Assembly: GCF_018991925.1 (NCBI RefSeq)
Contig: NW_024722158.1
Location: 9,552,420 to 9,616,419 of the forward strand
Direction of reading: 5' to 3'
Source of the DNA: Homarus americanus
Lineage: Eukaryota > Arthropoda > Malacostraca > Decapoda > Nephropidae
Length of the DNA: 64,000 nucleotides
A program made the translations under genes and the position numbers. Below, one piece after another: positions 48,484 through 58,765 of this stretch. The stretch's first letter is position 1. Each line of letters starts with the position of its first letter. The notes below the pieces were generated by a model. That model searched no databases. It worked only from the letters and a program-made list of their open reading frames with translations, and had not been told where the DNA came from.

Positions 48484-48712
48484 GGAGGATGGAACGGAGA
48501 GGGAACAGTACTGAGAGGGAATGGGACGTTAAGGAGAGAGGGAGGGACGGTAAGGAGAGGGGATGGGACGGTAAGGAGAGAGGGAGGGACGGTAAGGAGA
48601 GGGGAGGGGATGGGACGGTAAGGAGAGAGGATGGGACGGTAAGGAGAAGGGATGGGACGGTAAGGAGAGAGGATGGGGCGGCAAGGAGAGGGGATGGGAC
48701 GAAGAGGGGGTG
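48484..48712. repeat. Purine-rich 21-bp minisatellite
   Basis: GGGACGGTAAGGAGAGGGGA plus T repeats about ten times with AGAGGGA variants. The plus strand is almost all purine. Confidence 0.9.
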
Positions 48713-49719
48713 GTACAATTCTCGTCAAAGGTCTAGTGCCACGTTTACCTAGTTGTGTGGCACCGTTAGAGACACACGCCCGAACACACATGGAGGCGCT
48801 ACAGGTCCAGTGGCTAAGCACACTGTTTATGCACTGTGGGAAACACTCACAAGATTTGGCACAGTTATACATTTGACTATTGCAACTAATTCTGGATATG
48901 GAAACACCTTGTCTCTGCTTCTATCAATTATTCTTGCATTCTGTTTTCAGATATGGGCTGCTGGAAACATGGACTAATCATCAGTTGATTGCAAGTAACA
49001 AGACAAATACTGAGCAGGTTGTTAAAACACAGGTACCTCATAACCTAAGCGATCAGGTGATACTGATGTAATGATAATGATAATATTATGACAGCAAAAC
49101 TCACCAGGACAATGATATGTGATGTAGATCTTAACAGCGTCTCACTCTCCTGGAACACAAGTGCTCAGAAATACAGCTCTCAGTTAAGTTAACCTTTAGC
49201 TGAGTCAGTCAGCTCTGTGAATATCTTCCTGAGTGAGTGAGTGATTGTCTGATGCAGCTCATGACCAGGTTTTATTTACTTTTATTTTGTTACTTTCATC
49301 TAAATTTTCCACGGGGTCTTGAACGAACAGACAACGAATACACAGACACTAAAAAACATACGAACACCCAGAACTAGCACAAGAATAAAACATACAGACG
49401 GATGGACGTGAGGACATTCTACAGCCCCGGCCTCCCTGTCTCATCAACCGGGAACTATGAGTATCATATTTTTTAATATCTTCATCCACAGTTAAGCTCC
49501 GTTGTTTATCGATGTAATGCACGGAGGCAATTGTTGTCCTGCGGGAAGGAACAATGCGTGCAGGTCCGCCATTTACGACTGTACTACAAAATACGCCACC
49601 TGATAACAAAGGCGCCGCGCTCCATCGCTAGAATTATGGTCTCACACAACCAGGTATCATGAGCCAAGAGGATTACTGTGCCACAATCTCAAATTAATTT
49701 CCCCGACCTGAAAGCAAGT
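48713..49719. other. Unassigned DNA
   Basis: Unique sequence. Open frames of 60-87 codons overlap on both strands without a recognised motif. Confidence 0.5.
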
Positions 49720-50090
49720 GAGACCTACCCGCCTCCCTTCACCCCACCCCTTCCCTCTACCCTCCCCCTTTCCTCTCCTTGCCTTGGCTCTTTCCTTTCT
49801 CTCCTTCCCATTCTCTCTAAATTCCCTCCCTCCCTCTCTCGCTTTCTCATAATCCCTCAACCTCCCTGATCTCTTAACTCCCTCAATCCAATAACTCCCA
49901 CTCTGTCGTCTCTTTAACTCTCTCTCCGCCTCTTCCTTTCTTACTCCTTCCCTCCTTCGCCTTCTTTCTACTCTCCATCCCTCCCTCATTCCTTTCCTCC
50001 TTTCCTCCCTTGTTTTCTCTTGTTTGTCCCTCCCCATTGTGTCTCTCACTCCTTCCTCTTTCTCCTCCCTTCCTATCAAAATACTTCACC
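49720..50090. repeat. Polypyrimidine tract
   Basis: About 370 bp with a strong CT bias (CCTCCC, CTTTCC, CTCTCC) and no fixed period. Confidence 0.85.
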
Positions 50091-50091
50091 T

Positions 50092-50450
50092 CCCCTTTAC
50101 CATCCCATCACCATACTTTATCACCCCATCACCATACTTTATCACCCCATAACTACCCCCATCATTATATTTCACCATCCCATCATCATACTTTATCACC
50201 CCATAACTACCCTTATCATTATATTTCACCATCCCATCACCATACTTTATCACCCAATAACTACCCCCATCATTATATTTCACCATCCCATCACCATACT
50301 TATTATCCCCATCACCATACTTTATCACCCCATAACTACCCCATCATTATATTTCACCATCTCATCACCATACTTTATCACCCCATCACCATACTTTATC
50401 ACCCCATAACTACCCCCATCATTATATTTCACCATCCCATCACCAGCTTT
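50092..50450. repeat. Minisatellite with about 54-bp higher-order unit
   Basis: Blocks ATCACCATACTTTATCACCC and CATCATTATATTTCACCATC alternate with CATAACTACCCC. Some 21-bp blocks are duplicated. Confidence 0.88.
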
Positions 50451-50454
50451 TCAC

Positions 50455-50780
50455 CACACGCTTTCTCTTGACCACATTACCACCATCCCTTCTCCATTAC
50501 CACCTTAACCTACCCCCCATCTACTGCCACCTTATTCCCATCGTATCAACATCCCATCGCTGCCTCTTCATCATTCTATCCTTTAACCCCTACCCCCTCA
50601 CCCATTTCTCCCCATTCTCTCTCTTCCTTCTCTACCTCCTCCAATCACCCATTCTTCCCCCTTTCTCTCTCCTACTACTTCCCTCTCTCTTCATTCACCA
50701 CTTCCCTTCCTTTAATCCCTCTTCGCTCTCTCCTCTTCCTCAATCCTCCTCCGTCCCCCCTCCTCCCCCCCCCCCTCCAG
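50455..50780. repeat. Second polypyrimidine tract
   Basis: CT-rich, ending in CCTCCTCCCCCCCCCCCTCC just before the strand bias reverses. Confidence 0.82.
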
Positions 50781-50824
50781 GCAAAAACAATCAGATTTCT
50801 CTTATTATTAACCTCGTCTGAACT

Positions 50825-51655
50825 CTGGGAGAAGTAGGGGGGAGAGAAGTGGAGGGGGAGAAGTGGGAGGGGGTGAAGGGAGGGTGGGGAGGGGTGGAGG
50901 GGGTGAAGTGGAGGGGGTAGAGTGGAGGGGTGAAGTGGAGGAGTGGAGGAGGGGGAGAAGTGGAGGAGAAGTGGAGGAGGTGGAGGGGTGGAGGGAGGGG
51001 GGTGAAGTGGAGGGTGGAGGGGTGAAGTGGGGGGTGAAGTGGAGGGGTGAAGTGGAGGGAGAGGGGAGGGGAGAGTGGAGGAGGAGAGTGGAGGGGAGAA
51101 GGAGGAGGAGAAGTGGAGGTGGAGGGAGAAGTGGAGGGAGGTGGAGGGGGTGAAGTGGAGGGGGAGAAGGGAGGGGAGAAGTGGAGGGGGAGAAGTGGAG
51201 GGGAGAAGGAGGGGGAGAAGTGGGGGGAGAGAGTGGAGGGGGGGTGAAGTGGAGGGGGTGAAGTGGAGGGGGAAGTGGAGGGGTGAAGGGAGGGGGTGGA
51301 GGGGGGAGAAGTGGAGGGGTGAGAGTGGAGGGGAGAAGTGGAGGGAGAAGTGGAGGGGAGAGTGGAGGGAGAGGTGGAGGAGAAGTGGAGGGAGAAGTGG
51401 AGGGAGGTGGAGGTGAGGTGAAGTGGAGAAGTGGAGGGGTGAAGTGGAGGAGGTGAAGTGGAGGTGAAAGTGGAGGGTGAAGTGGAGGGTGAAGTGGAGG
51501 GTGAAGTGGAGGGGGTGAAGTGGAGGGTGGGTGGAGGGAGGTGGAGGTGAAGTGGAGGGTGAGTGCTGGGAGAGTGGAGGAGAAGTGGAGGGGGTGAAGT
51601 GGAGGGGGAAAGAAGGAGTGGAGGAGGGAGGTTGGAGTGATGGGGGGGTGGAGGA
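50825..51655. repeat. Purine-rich GTGGAGGGG minisatellite
   Basis: About 830 bp of GTGGAGGGGTGAA, GTGGAGGGGGAGAA and similar 9-15 bp blocks. The Glu/Gly/Trp (plus) and Ser/Pro/Thr (minus, up to 297 codons) frames are artefacts of composition. Confidence 0.92.
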
Positions 51656-52102
51656 AGGAAGGACAATTTTCCCTGCTGTGTTCGAGAGTTAACACGTTCA
51701 CGCTAAGGACAAGACCACGGACGCCACGGACGGGTTACAAGGAAGAAAGCGGCGCTTGTGGTCTCCCAATACTATACTGTATTCATCAAACGCAACATAC
51801 GACTAGGACACAGACTCCCACAGTCGCTGAGAGACATCTTCTGGAGCAGGTCCTTGTTGAAGCCGCCCCGAGGATGGTCGTAGCGTCGTGGGCTATCCTA
51901 CAACTTGGTATTTCTAGAAAGGCAAGGATATCAGGTAGGATCCCTCCCCTGTTTCTAATGTATTATGGGTTCCTACGATAATATTTTCCTCTTTAATAAT
52001 TATGACTTTACCTGAGTTCAAATTCACAATAACACGTATATTTTCACCCTATATCTAGATGCTTTAATCATTATCATCAATTATAAATATTATTATTAGT
52101 AG

Positions 52103-52159
<57 letters not shown>

Positions 52160-53034
52160 GTGTGTGTGTGAGAAAGAGCACGCTCGGGTCAACAAGCTCA
52201 CGTAAGTATGTTAGTGTGTAGATATTTGTTTTCATGTTTTCTCAGCGGCACTAAATATGCATAAGTGAATCACTCACAACTTGTTTCTTGTGGTAGGGGA
52301 TGTGACGGCGTGTTTACCTTACCGCGTCACGTGTGGGTATGCCTGAGTGCGTCTCTGAGGGCTCGAGGAAGCTGGGGCGTGAAAGATGTGCTCGTGTGGT
52401 GGACCAACATGAAGTGGAAGACAAAAACTGAATTAAAAAAAAGTCGGGTACACGAGTGAGAGGTAGTGAAGGGGCGGCCATGATCCTTCAAACGTCACAT
52501 GAAGGAGAGGGCGAGTCAGAAAATGTGTTTACCTGAGAAAGTGTGGCCGTTTTACTAGTGATGGGCGCGTCTCACTGTATAAATTAAGGCGCCTTTGATG
52601 GTGTAATAGTCTTGTGAGTGGCTGTGGTACTGTAACTAATATACAGTGTTACAGATATCTTATGACTCACTTTATATGTGCCATTACAGCTGGTAGTGAT
52701 TATATTAGGAAAAATGTGAGTATCATAGAATCCATTACTTCTTTTAATGACATCAGAAGTTCTATAAGAAGTTTCTCATTCATTCACTCATACACTTATT
52801 TATTCGCTGTCGGTGAAAAAACGTTCACGACCTGACTGAATCACTGACGGAGATTCTTTTTAAGATTCAATCACACACGTTCGCGGGGAAAATTTTTATC
52901 TCTACGTTGGCACAGTGAGTGTGACTCGTTCTAATATAAACTTACAGTCGAAATGTTATCACCTACTACACATATTACAACTACTCATTTTTATATCTGT
53001 GTATACATCGATGATATTGTGTGTATGTGTGGGT
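51656..53034. other. Unassigned DNA with one ATT run
   Basis: Unique sequence apart from an (ATT)n run at 52108-52158. A 114-codon open frame overlapping 51637-51981 has no recognised domain. Confidence 0.5.

Positions 53035-53095
<61 letters not shown>
53035..53095. repeat. (GA)n microsatellite
   Basis: About 30 GA repeats with two AAAG interruptions. 53096-53404 is unique and unassigned. Confidence 0.93.
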
Positions 53096-53404
53096 TTACA
53101 ATACATATCGACTCAAAAGAAATAAGGTTGAGTATTTTTATCCCAGCGTGCAAAAATATTTCCTTGATGCTCGCGGAAGCTTACTGGAGTTGTCTTTGAT
53201 GCTGAGAAAATTCTGGCAGATCAGTGGGAAGCCCTGGAGGTGTAGAAGCCTCTCTCGTGGCCAGAATCACGCACGTGTTGCTATGGCAGCGCTCCCCCCC
53301 ACACCCGCCAGAATCCTTCCATCCCTGCCTGCCTGCTACCTCCCTCCCTCCCTCCCACAAACCCTCAAGTCCACTTCCCCTCATCAAGCTCTTTTCATCA
53401 TGCT

Positions 53405-54549
53405 AAGCTGCCAACATACTTCCACCATTAGGGAACTTCTGATCTTACCACCATTAGAAAATTTCTGCCACCATCTTACCACCACTAGTCACACTTCTCC
53501 ACCATCTTACCACCTGATCACACTTCTGCCACCATCTTACCACCACTAGTCACACTTCTGCCACCATCTTACCACCACTAGAAATTTCTGCCACCATCTT
53601 ACCACCACTAGTCACACTTCTGACACCATCTTACCACCACTAGTCACACTTCTGCCACCATCTTACCACTACTAGTCACCTTCTGCCACCATCTTACCAC
53701 ACCATTAGAGACACTTCTGCCACCATCTTACCACCACTAGTCACACTTCTGCCACCATCTTACCACCACTAGTCACACTTCTGCCAACATTTACCACCAC
53801 TTTGCCTTCTGCCACCATCTTCCACCACTAGTCACACTTCTGCCACCATCTTACCACCACTAGTCACACTTCTGCCACCATCTTACCACCACTAGTCACA
53901 CTTCTGCCACCATCTTACCACCACTAGTCACACTTCTGCCACCATCTTCCACCAATAGGAACACTTCTGCCACCATCTTACACCACTAGTCACACTTCTG
54001 CACCATCTTACCACCACTAGTCACACTTCTGCCACCATCTTACCACCACTAGTCACACTTCTGCCACCATCTTACCACCACTAGTCACACTTCTGCCACC
54101 ATCTTACCACCATTGGAACACTTCTGCCACCATCTTACCACCACTAGTCACCTTCTGCCACCATCTTACCACCACTAGTCACACTTCTGCCACCATCTTA
54201 CTACTAGTCACATTCCCACCATCTTACCACCATTAGAACACTTCTGCCACCATCTCTACCACCTAGTCACACTTCTGCCACCATCTTACCACCACTGGTC
54301 ACACTTCTGCCACCATCTTACCACCACTAGCCACACTTCTGCCATCTTACCACCACTAGTCACACTTCTGCACCATCTTACCACCACTAGTCACACTTCT
54401 GCCACCATCTTACCACCACTAGTCACACTTCTGCCACCATTTTACCACCACTAGTCACACTACCACCATCTTACCACCAGTAGAGACACTTCTGCCACCA
54501 TCTTACCACCACTAGTCACACTTCTGCCACCATCTTACCACCATTAGAG
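53405..54549. repeat. 32-bp minisatellite, left part
   Basis: The unit is CACACTTCTGCCACCATCTT followed by ACCACCACTAGT. About 36 units, including ACCATTAGAGACACTT variants and shortened copies. The array continues at 58766 after the LTR element. Confidence 0.95.
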
Positions 54550-54823
54550 TGTAATGAGTGATTGTCAGACCAAAGCTTACAGCCCAGAATTATGTCACAT
54601 ATAACAGCGAGTACACCACAGACCTCGTGGTACCACCGCATTCCGGGCTGACACACCTCAGGTCGACCCAAGGGACTTGACCTCGCCCGCTAATGACGTG
54701 AGCCGGTGACCTACAACCGCACCTAGCCAAGACACCTGGCCAGGACCACACCTGCACACAATTATCCAGATCAAACCAGTTTAGTGTTAATTGTTAGAGG
54801 TCAAAAGCCGGCTGGGCCGACCC

Positions 54824-54833
54824 CATATAAAGG
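54824..54833 (+). promoter_or_regulatory. TATA box of the 5' LTR
   Basis: CATATAAAGG, conserved in the 3' LTR at about 58186-58195. It lies about 270 bp into the LTR and about 400 bp before the polyadenylation signal, a sensible place for the U3 promoter. Confidence 0.65.
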
Positions 54834-55228
54834 CCCTACAGTTCCGTCCACGGGCATTATCTTTATCATTATCATTCTGGTCAGACTGATTCTCATTCTG
54901 GACCCTGTCATCTCTCTCCCGTTCGGGTCGTCACTCGGTTCACTAAGGAGAGTCACGCACGTCCCCTCCCCAGGTCGGGAGGGAGACCTCCCGACCAGAC
55001 GGCATCGCCAGCTAAGCAGACTCTCCCTGTGATGAAGGCAGCCCAGCCAGCACTCACTGGGCCTACGCCAGGGTACACGTGAGTCTTGTCAGAACGTCCT
55101 AGGGTGAGTTACCTACTGTGGGAAGTGTATTCATTCAGGTGTGTCCGAGAGTCAGTTAACGTAAAGCATAATGTGTTAGTACCCCGATATAATAGTGATA
55201 TTAATGTGTCCATGTCATTGAGTGAAGT

Positions 55229-55234
55229 AATAAA
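55229..55234 (+). terminator. Polyadenylation signal in the LTR
   Basis: AATAAA within AGTAATAAATAATTG, conserved in the 3' LTR near 58600. Confidence 0.55.
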
Positions 55235-55440
55235 TAATTGTATCAAGAGGTGTTTAACAAGTTGTCCCTTTAAGAAGTAATATACGTGTATTGACATACG
55301 AGATAAGATAAGCGTAGTGACGCTGTGCAAATAACATCCAGGCCACGCTACCAAGTTTCCTATCTTTACATTCCTATACTCTATACTCTCTCCTATATAT
55401 ATATATCTTCCTCTTCTCTGTTTATTCTGTCTCATTACAT

Positions 55441-55458
55441 TGGCGGCAGCGAACTATG
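55441..55458 (+). promoter_or_regulatory. Primer-binding-site-like sequence
   Basis: TGGCGGCAGCGAACTATG begins one base after the 5' LTR. The TGG start fits pairing with a tRNA CCA end. I cannot name the tRNA from sequence alone. Confidence 0.55.
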
Positions 55459-55823
55459 ACGTTAACCCACGCCCCCGCGTCCCTTGTTATTGGTAACAGT
55501 GTACTTAACGTAAACCCATGCCCTCCCCCGTTAGCCATAACACCTGGCTCGTTAGTTCAAAAGTGCGCGATAAGAAGTTCCTGCTAGTAGCGTGAAAAGT
55601 GTCCTAGTGTGTCACCGTTACAGCTCAAGTAAATGTCTCTCGTCGTGGTATGTGCGAATTTTTAATAGAAATATGTTCAGTGCTTAACGTAATTTCTCAG
55701 TGTCACCCGCGATCTGTGACATTCTCAGTAGCCCAAGTGCAGTTTGATTGTTGGTCAGTGTTAAATGTAGCCATTGTGTTTTAGTGATGAAAGCGGTGAC
55801 TGTACTAACTGTTATAACTTAAC

Positions 55824-56066
55824 ATGTCTTTTAACCTACATCCTCCTCCCTGTCCTAATCCTTACCTCACCCTCCTTACCCTTCCTCCCATCCCTGCCCT
55901 GCCCTGCCCCGCCCCTCCGTTCCGTGCACCTCCCCGCCCCGCGAAGCCTAGGTCTGGCCCGATCAACCGCGCCTCGGCTCCTCCCCACCTCACCCGCAAC
56001 GCACCAGCCTGGCTGGGCCTGGCCAGCCTCGCCCCACCCCGCTCGGGTGACCTCACGTCCTTCTGA
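55824..56066 (+). CDS. Small Pro/Ala-rich open frame inside the LTR element
   Basis: An ATG-started frame of 80 codons (MSFNLHPPPCPNPYLTLLTL...) in a C-rich stretch. It has no zinc knuckle, protease or capsid motif. The strong C bias of the stretch (CCCTGCCCTGCCCCGCCC) opens frames on both strands, so it may be chance. If real it could be a remnant leader or gag start, which I cannot show. Confidence 0.2.
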   Translation: MSFNLHPPPCPNPYLTLLTLPPIPALPCPAPPFRAPPRPAKPRSGPINRASAPPHLTRNAPAWLGLASLAPPRSGDLTSF

Positions 56067-56830
56067 CCTGCCCCGCCGCTTGACCACACTAATCCCCCGT
56101 CTTTTGTCCCGTAAGCTGTGTGTTGATGATGATGGTTAATATGAAGTAATATTGCGATGAATGCAGAGCTTCACTCAGTGTATTTTTATGCTATTATGAT
56201 TTGTGATGTACTCTTTGACGCGCAGTAATAAATGATATTTAGTGTAGTGCGCAGAGCTTCACTCCCCGACCCAGCCTGATGAGAACATTGTCGTGACGGA
56301 AATGATAGTTGCCAAACATTGACCTATCGTATAAAGTAAACTTTTTTTTTGCGAATGCACTTCCAACTAATCCATCACCCCTTTAGGATTGTTTCTCTGT
56401 CAAATGTCACACACAGTACCACCCATGGCCAGCCGGACGTCAACCACAGTACATACGAGCAGAGAAGAACCAGCATGATGAAAGCAGCGTGATGAATGCA
56501 GCGTGGTGAAGGCAGCACGAAACCCACCACACACCACGTCACTTCTTTCAAGTCCTCCCTTGGTATAGGATTAAGAAGATTTTATATTTTTCTACTTTAG
56601 GAAGTAAGGAGTGTGGAATGGATCGCCACACAACGAACCCTGGTGAGCCCAGCTAGGGAGGGATTCACCACTGTGGAAGGTGTAAGACAGGACGGTCTTT
56701 GGTCTCGCCGACACTCACGTACGGAGGGCGAGCCCTGGTCCGCGGAACCTGCCTTACAGTCATCTAAGGAGACGACAGCCCAAACAGTGGACCGGCTCAT
56801 CCCGGCCGGAGAGGGCCGTCGGCAGACGAA

Positions 56831-57095
56831 CAGAAAATCGTCTGGAATATGTTGAAAATGATGATGTTGCAGAGAAGAAATACAGATGGAGCAGAAAAAT
56901 TCGTCTGGAATATGTTGAAAATGATGATGTTGCAGAGAAGAAATGCAGATGAAGCAGAAAAATTCATCTGGAATATGACGGAAAACGAAGATGTATAAAG
57001 AAACTCAGATGGAGCAGAAAAATTCATCTGGAATATGAAAATGAAGATGTATAGAGGAAGAACGCAGATGGGACAGAAAACTCGTCTGGAAGAGT
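56831..57095 (+). repeat. 63-bp tandem repeat inside the LTR element
   Basis: TCTGGAATATG recurs at 56841, 56904, 56967 and 57027, then TCTGGAAGAG at 57084. Spacings are 63, 63, 60 and 57 bp, all multiples of three. The sequence is A/G-rich (GCAGAAAAATTC, GATGATGTTGCAGAG). A plus-strand frame passes two units (...EKFVWNMLKMMMLQRRN...) before a stop in the third. Confidence 0.8.
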
Positions 57096-57366
57096 ATGGA
57101 AACCAGGAGGAAGTGAGAAGAAGTCAGAAGGTGTAGAGAAACGACCTACAAGGTGCGGTATGTGAAGAAGACAGAAGACAGAAGACGTGCTATGTGAAGA
57201 AAGAAGACAGAAGATGTGCTGTCCTGACATCACAAGAAAGCCGATGATGAAGGACCAACCGACTACAGCTGCTGAGCTGCCGCCATCCCCTATTTTTCAG
57301 ATACCAGCTGGATGGAAGACGTGAGCTATGCCGGACCCAACTAATGTACTGATGTTGTTGATGTAT

Positions 57367-57373
57367 AATAAAA
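57367..57373 (+). terminator. AATAAA-like signal inside the LTR element
   Basis: TATAATAAAAAG follows the purine-rich interior. It might end an internal transcript, but this is a weak single-motif call. Confidence 0.25.
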
Positions 57374-57888
57374 AGATATCAATACCCTAATATGTGAAGT
57401 AGGAACATTTTTTGTGTATTTTGAAGTATTTTCTCTGATTTTGTTGATGTTTACTACAAAGAATGTCTTTTTTTAGTCTCACTTTTTTCTATGAGTTCAT
57501 TTGATCAATGTCTTGGACTATGAAACACGATGTTGTAGCTATATTACTGACTGAGATGAATTATTATTTTGACATGGGCTGATAAGGAAATGTAACACCT
57601 GTTATTGTTTGTAGAATGTGATTTGCAAGGTTGCCTCGGACACTATGCTACATATGAAGGATTTTTTCATTCTATGTTCACTTGCTATGTTTCCTTTTTC
57701 TCCTGGCATAGAAGCTTTGATCTTGGCGGGAGGTATAGTGAGCTTTGTCAGATCAAACTAGCGCCAGTAGAAAAACATACACCTATGAGATTGTTGTTTG
57801 TGAATGTGAGACTATGTTATCGCCCCAGGGATTATCTTTGACACCACACGTGATGTTGCTGTCTATATGTGACATCAGTCTCTGTGAT
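57374..57888. other. Non-coding 3' interior of the LTR element
   Basis: About 500 bp of AT-rich DNA without a recognisable frame. It includes a near copy of the purine tract and LTR start at 57711-57760. Confidence 0.6.
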
Positions 57889-57900
57889 GAAGCTTTGGTC

Positions 57901-57911
57901 TTGGCGGGAGG
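57901..57911 (+). promoter_or_regulatory. Polypurine tract
   Basis: TTGGCGGGAGG lies immediately before the 3' LTR start TGTAATGAG, in the standard place for plus-strand DNA priming. The tract is short and has one C. Confidence 0.55.
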
Positions 57912-58765
57912 TGTAATGAGTGATTGTCAGACCAAAGCTTACAGCCCAGAATTATGTCACATATAACAGCGAGTACACCACAGACCTCGTGGTACCACCG
58001 CATTCCGCCGACACACCTCAGGTCGACCCAAGGGACTTGACCTCGCCTGCTACTTGATGAGCCGGTGACTCCATAACCAAAACGTGCAGCCAAGACACAC
58101 CTGGCCAGGACCACACCTGCACACAATTATCCATCAACCAGCTGAAAAGTAATTGTTAGAGGCTCTGTGCTGGCTGGGCTGACCCCATATAAAGGCCCTA
58201 CAGTTCATCCACAGCATTATTATCTTTTAATATTATCATTCTGGTCAGACTGATTCTTTATTCTGGACCCTGTTCATTCCCTCTCCGTTCAGGTCGTCAC
58301 TCGGTTCACTCAAGGAGAGTCACGCATCGTCTTCCCCAGGTCGTGGGAGGAGACCCTCTGACCAGATTTGGCATCGCTGTTAAGCAGACTCTCCCTGATA
58401 GCGCAGCCCAGCCAGCACTCACTGGGCCTACGCCAGGGTACATGTGAGTCTGCTCAGAACGTCCTAGGGGTGAGTTACTCACTGTGGGAAGTGTATTCAT
58501 TCAGGTAAAACTGAGAGTCAGTTAACGTAAAGCATAATGTGTTAGTACTCCCGATATAATAGTGATATTAATGTGTCCATGTCATTGAGTGAAGTAATAA
58601 ATAATTGTATCAAGAGGTGCTTAATGTTGTCCCTTTAAGAAGTAATATACGCATGGACATACGAGATAAGATAAGGGCAGGACGCTGTGCAACAACATCG
58701 CGCCACGCTACCAAGCTTCCTACCTTACATTCCTATACTCTATACTCTCCTATATATATATATAT
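57912..58765 (+). repeat. 3' LTR, truncated
   Basis: Parallels the 5' LTR from TGTAATGAGTGATTGTCAG through CATATAAAGGCCC and AGTAATAAATAATTG. It stops at the (TA)n run and lacks the last 40-45 bp including CTCATTACA. It differs from the 5' LTR by many small replacements and indels scattered through its length. Confidence 0.85.

Larger units (their letters stand above)
54550..55439 (+). repeat. 5' LTR, 890 bp
   Basis: Starts TGTAATGAG and ends CTCATTACA, a perfect terminal inverted pair typical of LTR ends. It contains CATATAAAGG at about 54824 (promoter TATA) and AATAAA at 55229-55234. A short (TA)n run lies at about 55395-55405. Confidence 0.88.
54550..58765 (+). mobile_element. Non-autonomous LTR retrotransposon (LARD-like)
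   Basis: Two long direct repeats (54550-55439 and 57912-58765) flank a 2.47-kb interior and sit inside the 32-bp minisatellite. The 5' repeat has TG...CA ends with a 9-bp inverted pair, a TATA box and AATAAA, followed by a primer-binding-site-like TGGCGGCAGCGAAC. A purine tract precedes the 3' repeat. No gag, protease, reverse transcriptase or integrase frame is recognisable, so the element would need enzymes supplied in trans. LARD is the usual name for long elements of this kind. The minisatellite word TTAGAG before and GAGACACTTC after match an ordinary uninterrupted unit (ATTAGAGACACTTC), giving the insertion point. Confidence 0.82.

Noticed and set aside
50791..51701. Ser/Pro-rich 290-codon minus frames
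   Set aside because: Composition artefact of the purine-rich minisatellite.
56613..56855. 80-codon frame as gag or pol of the LTR element
   Set aside because: It starts at GTG, has no zinc knuckle or enzymatic motif, and the first true ATG gives only about 12 codons.
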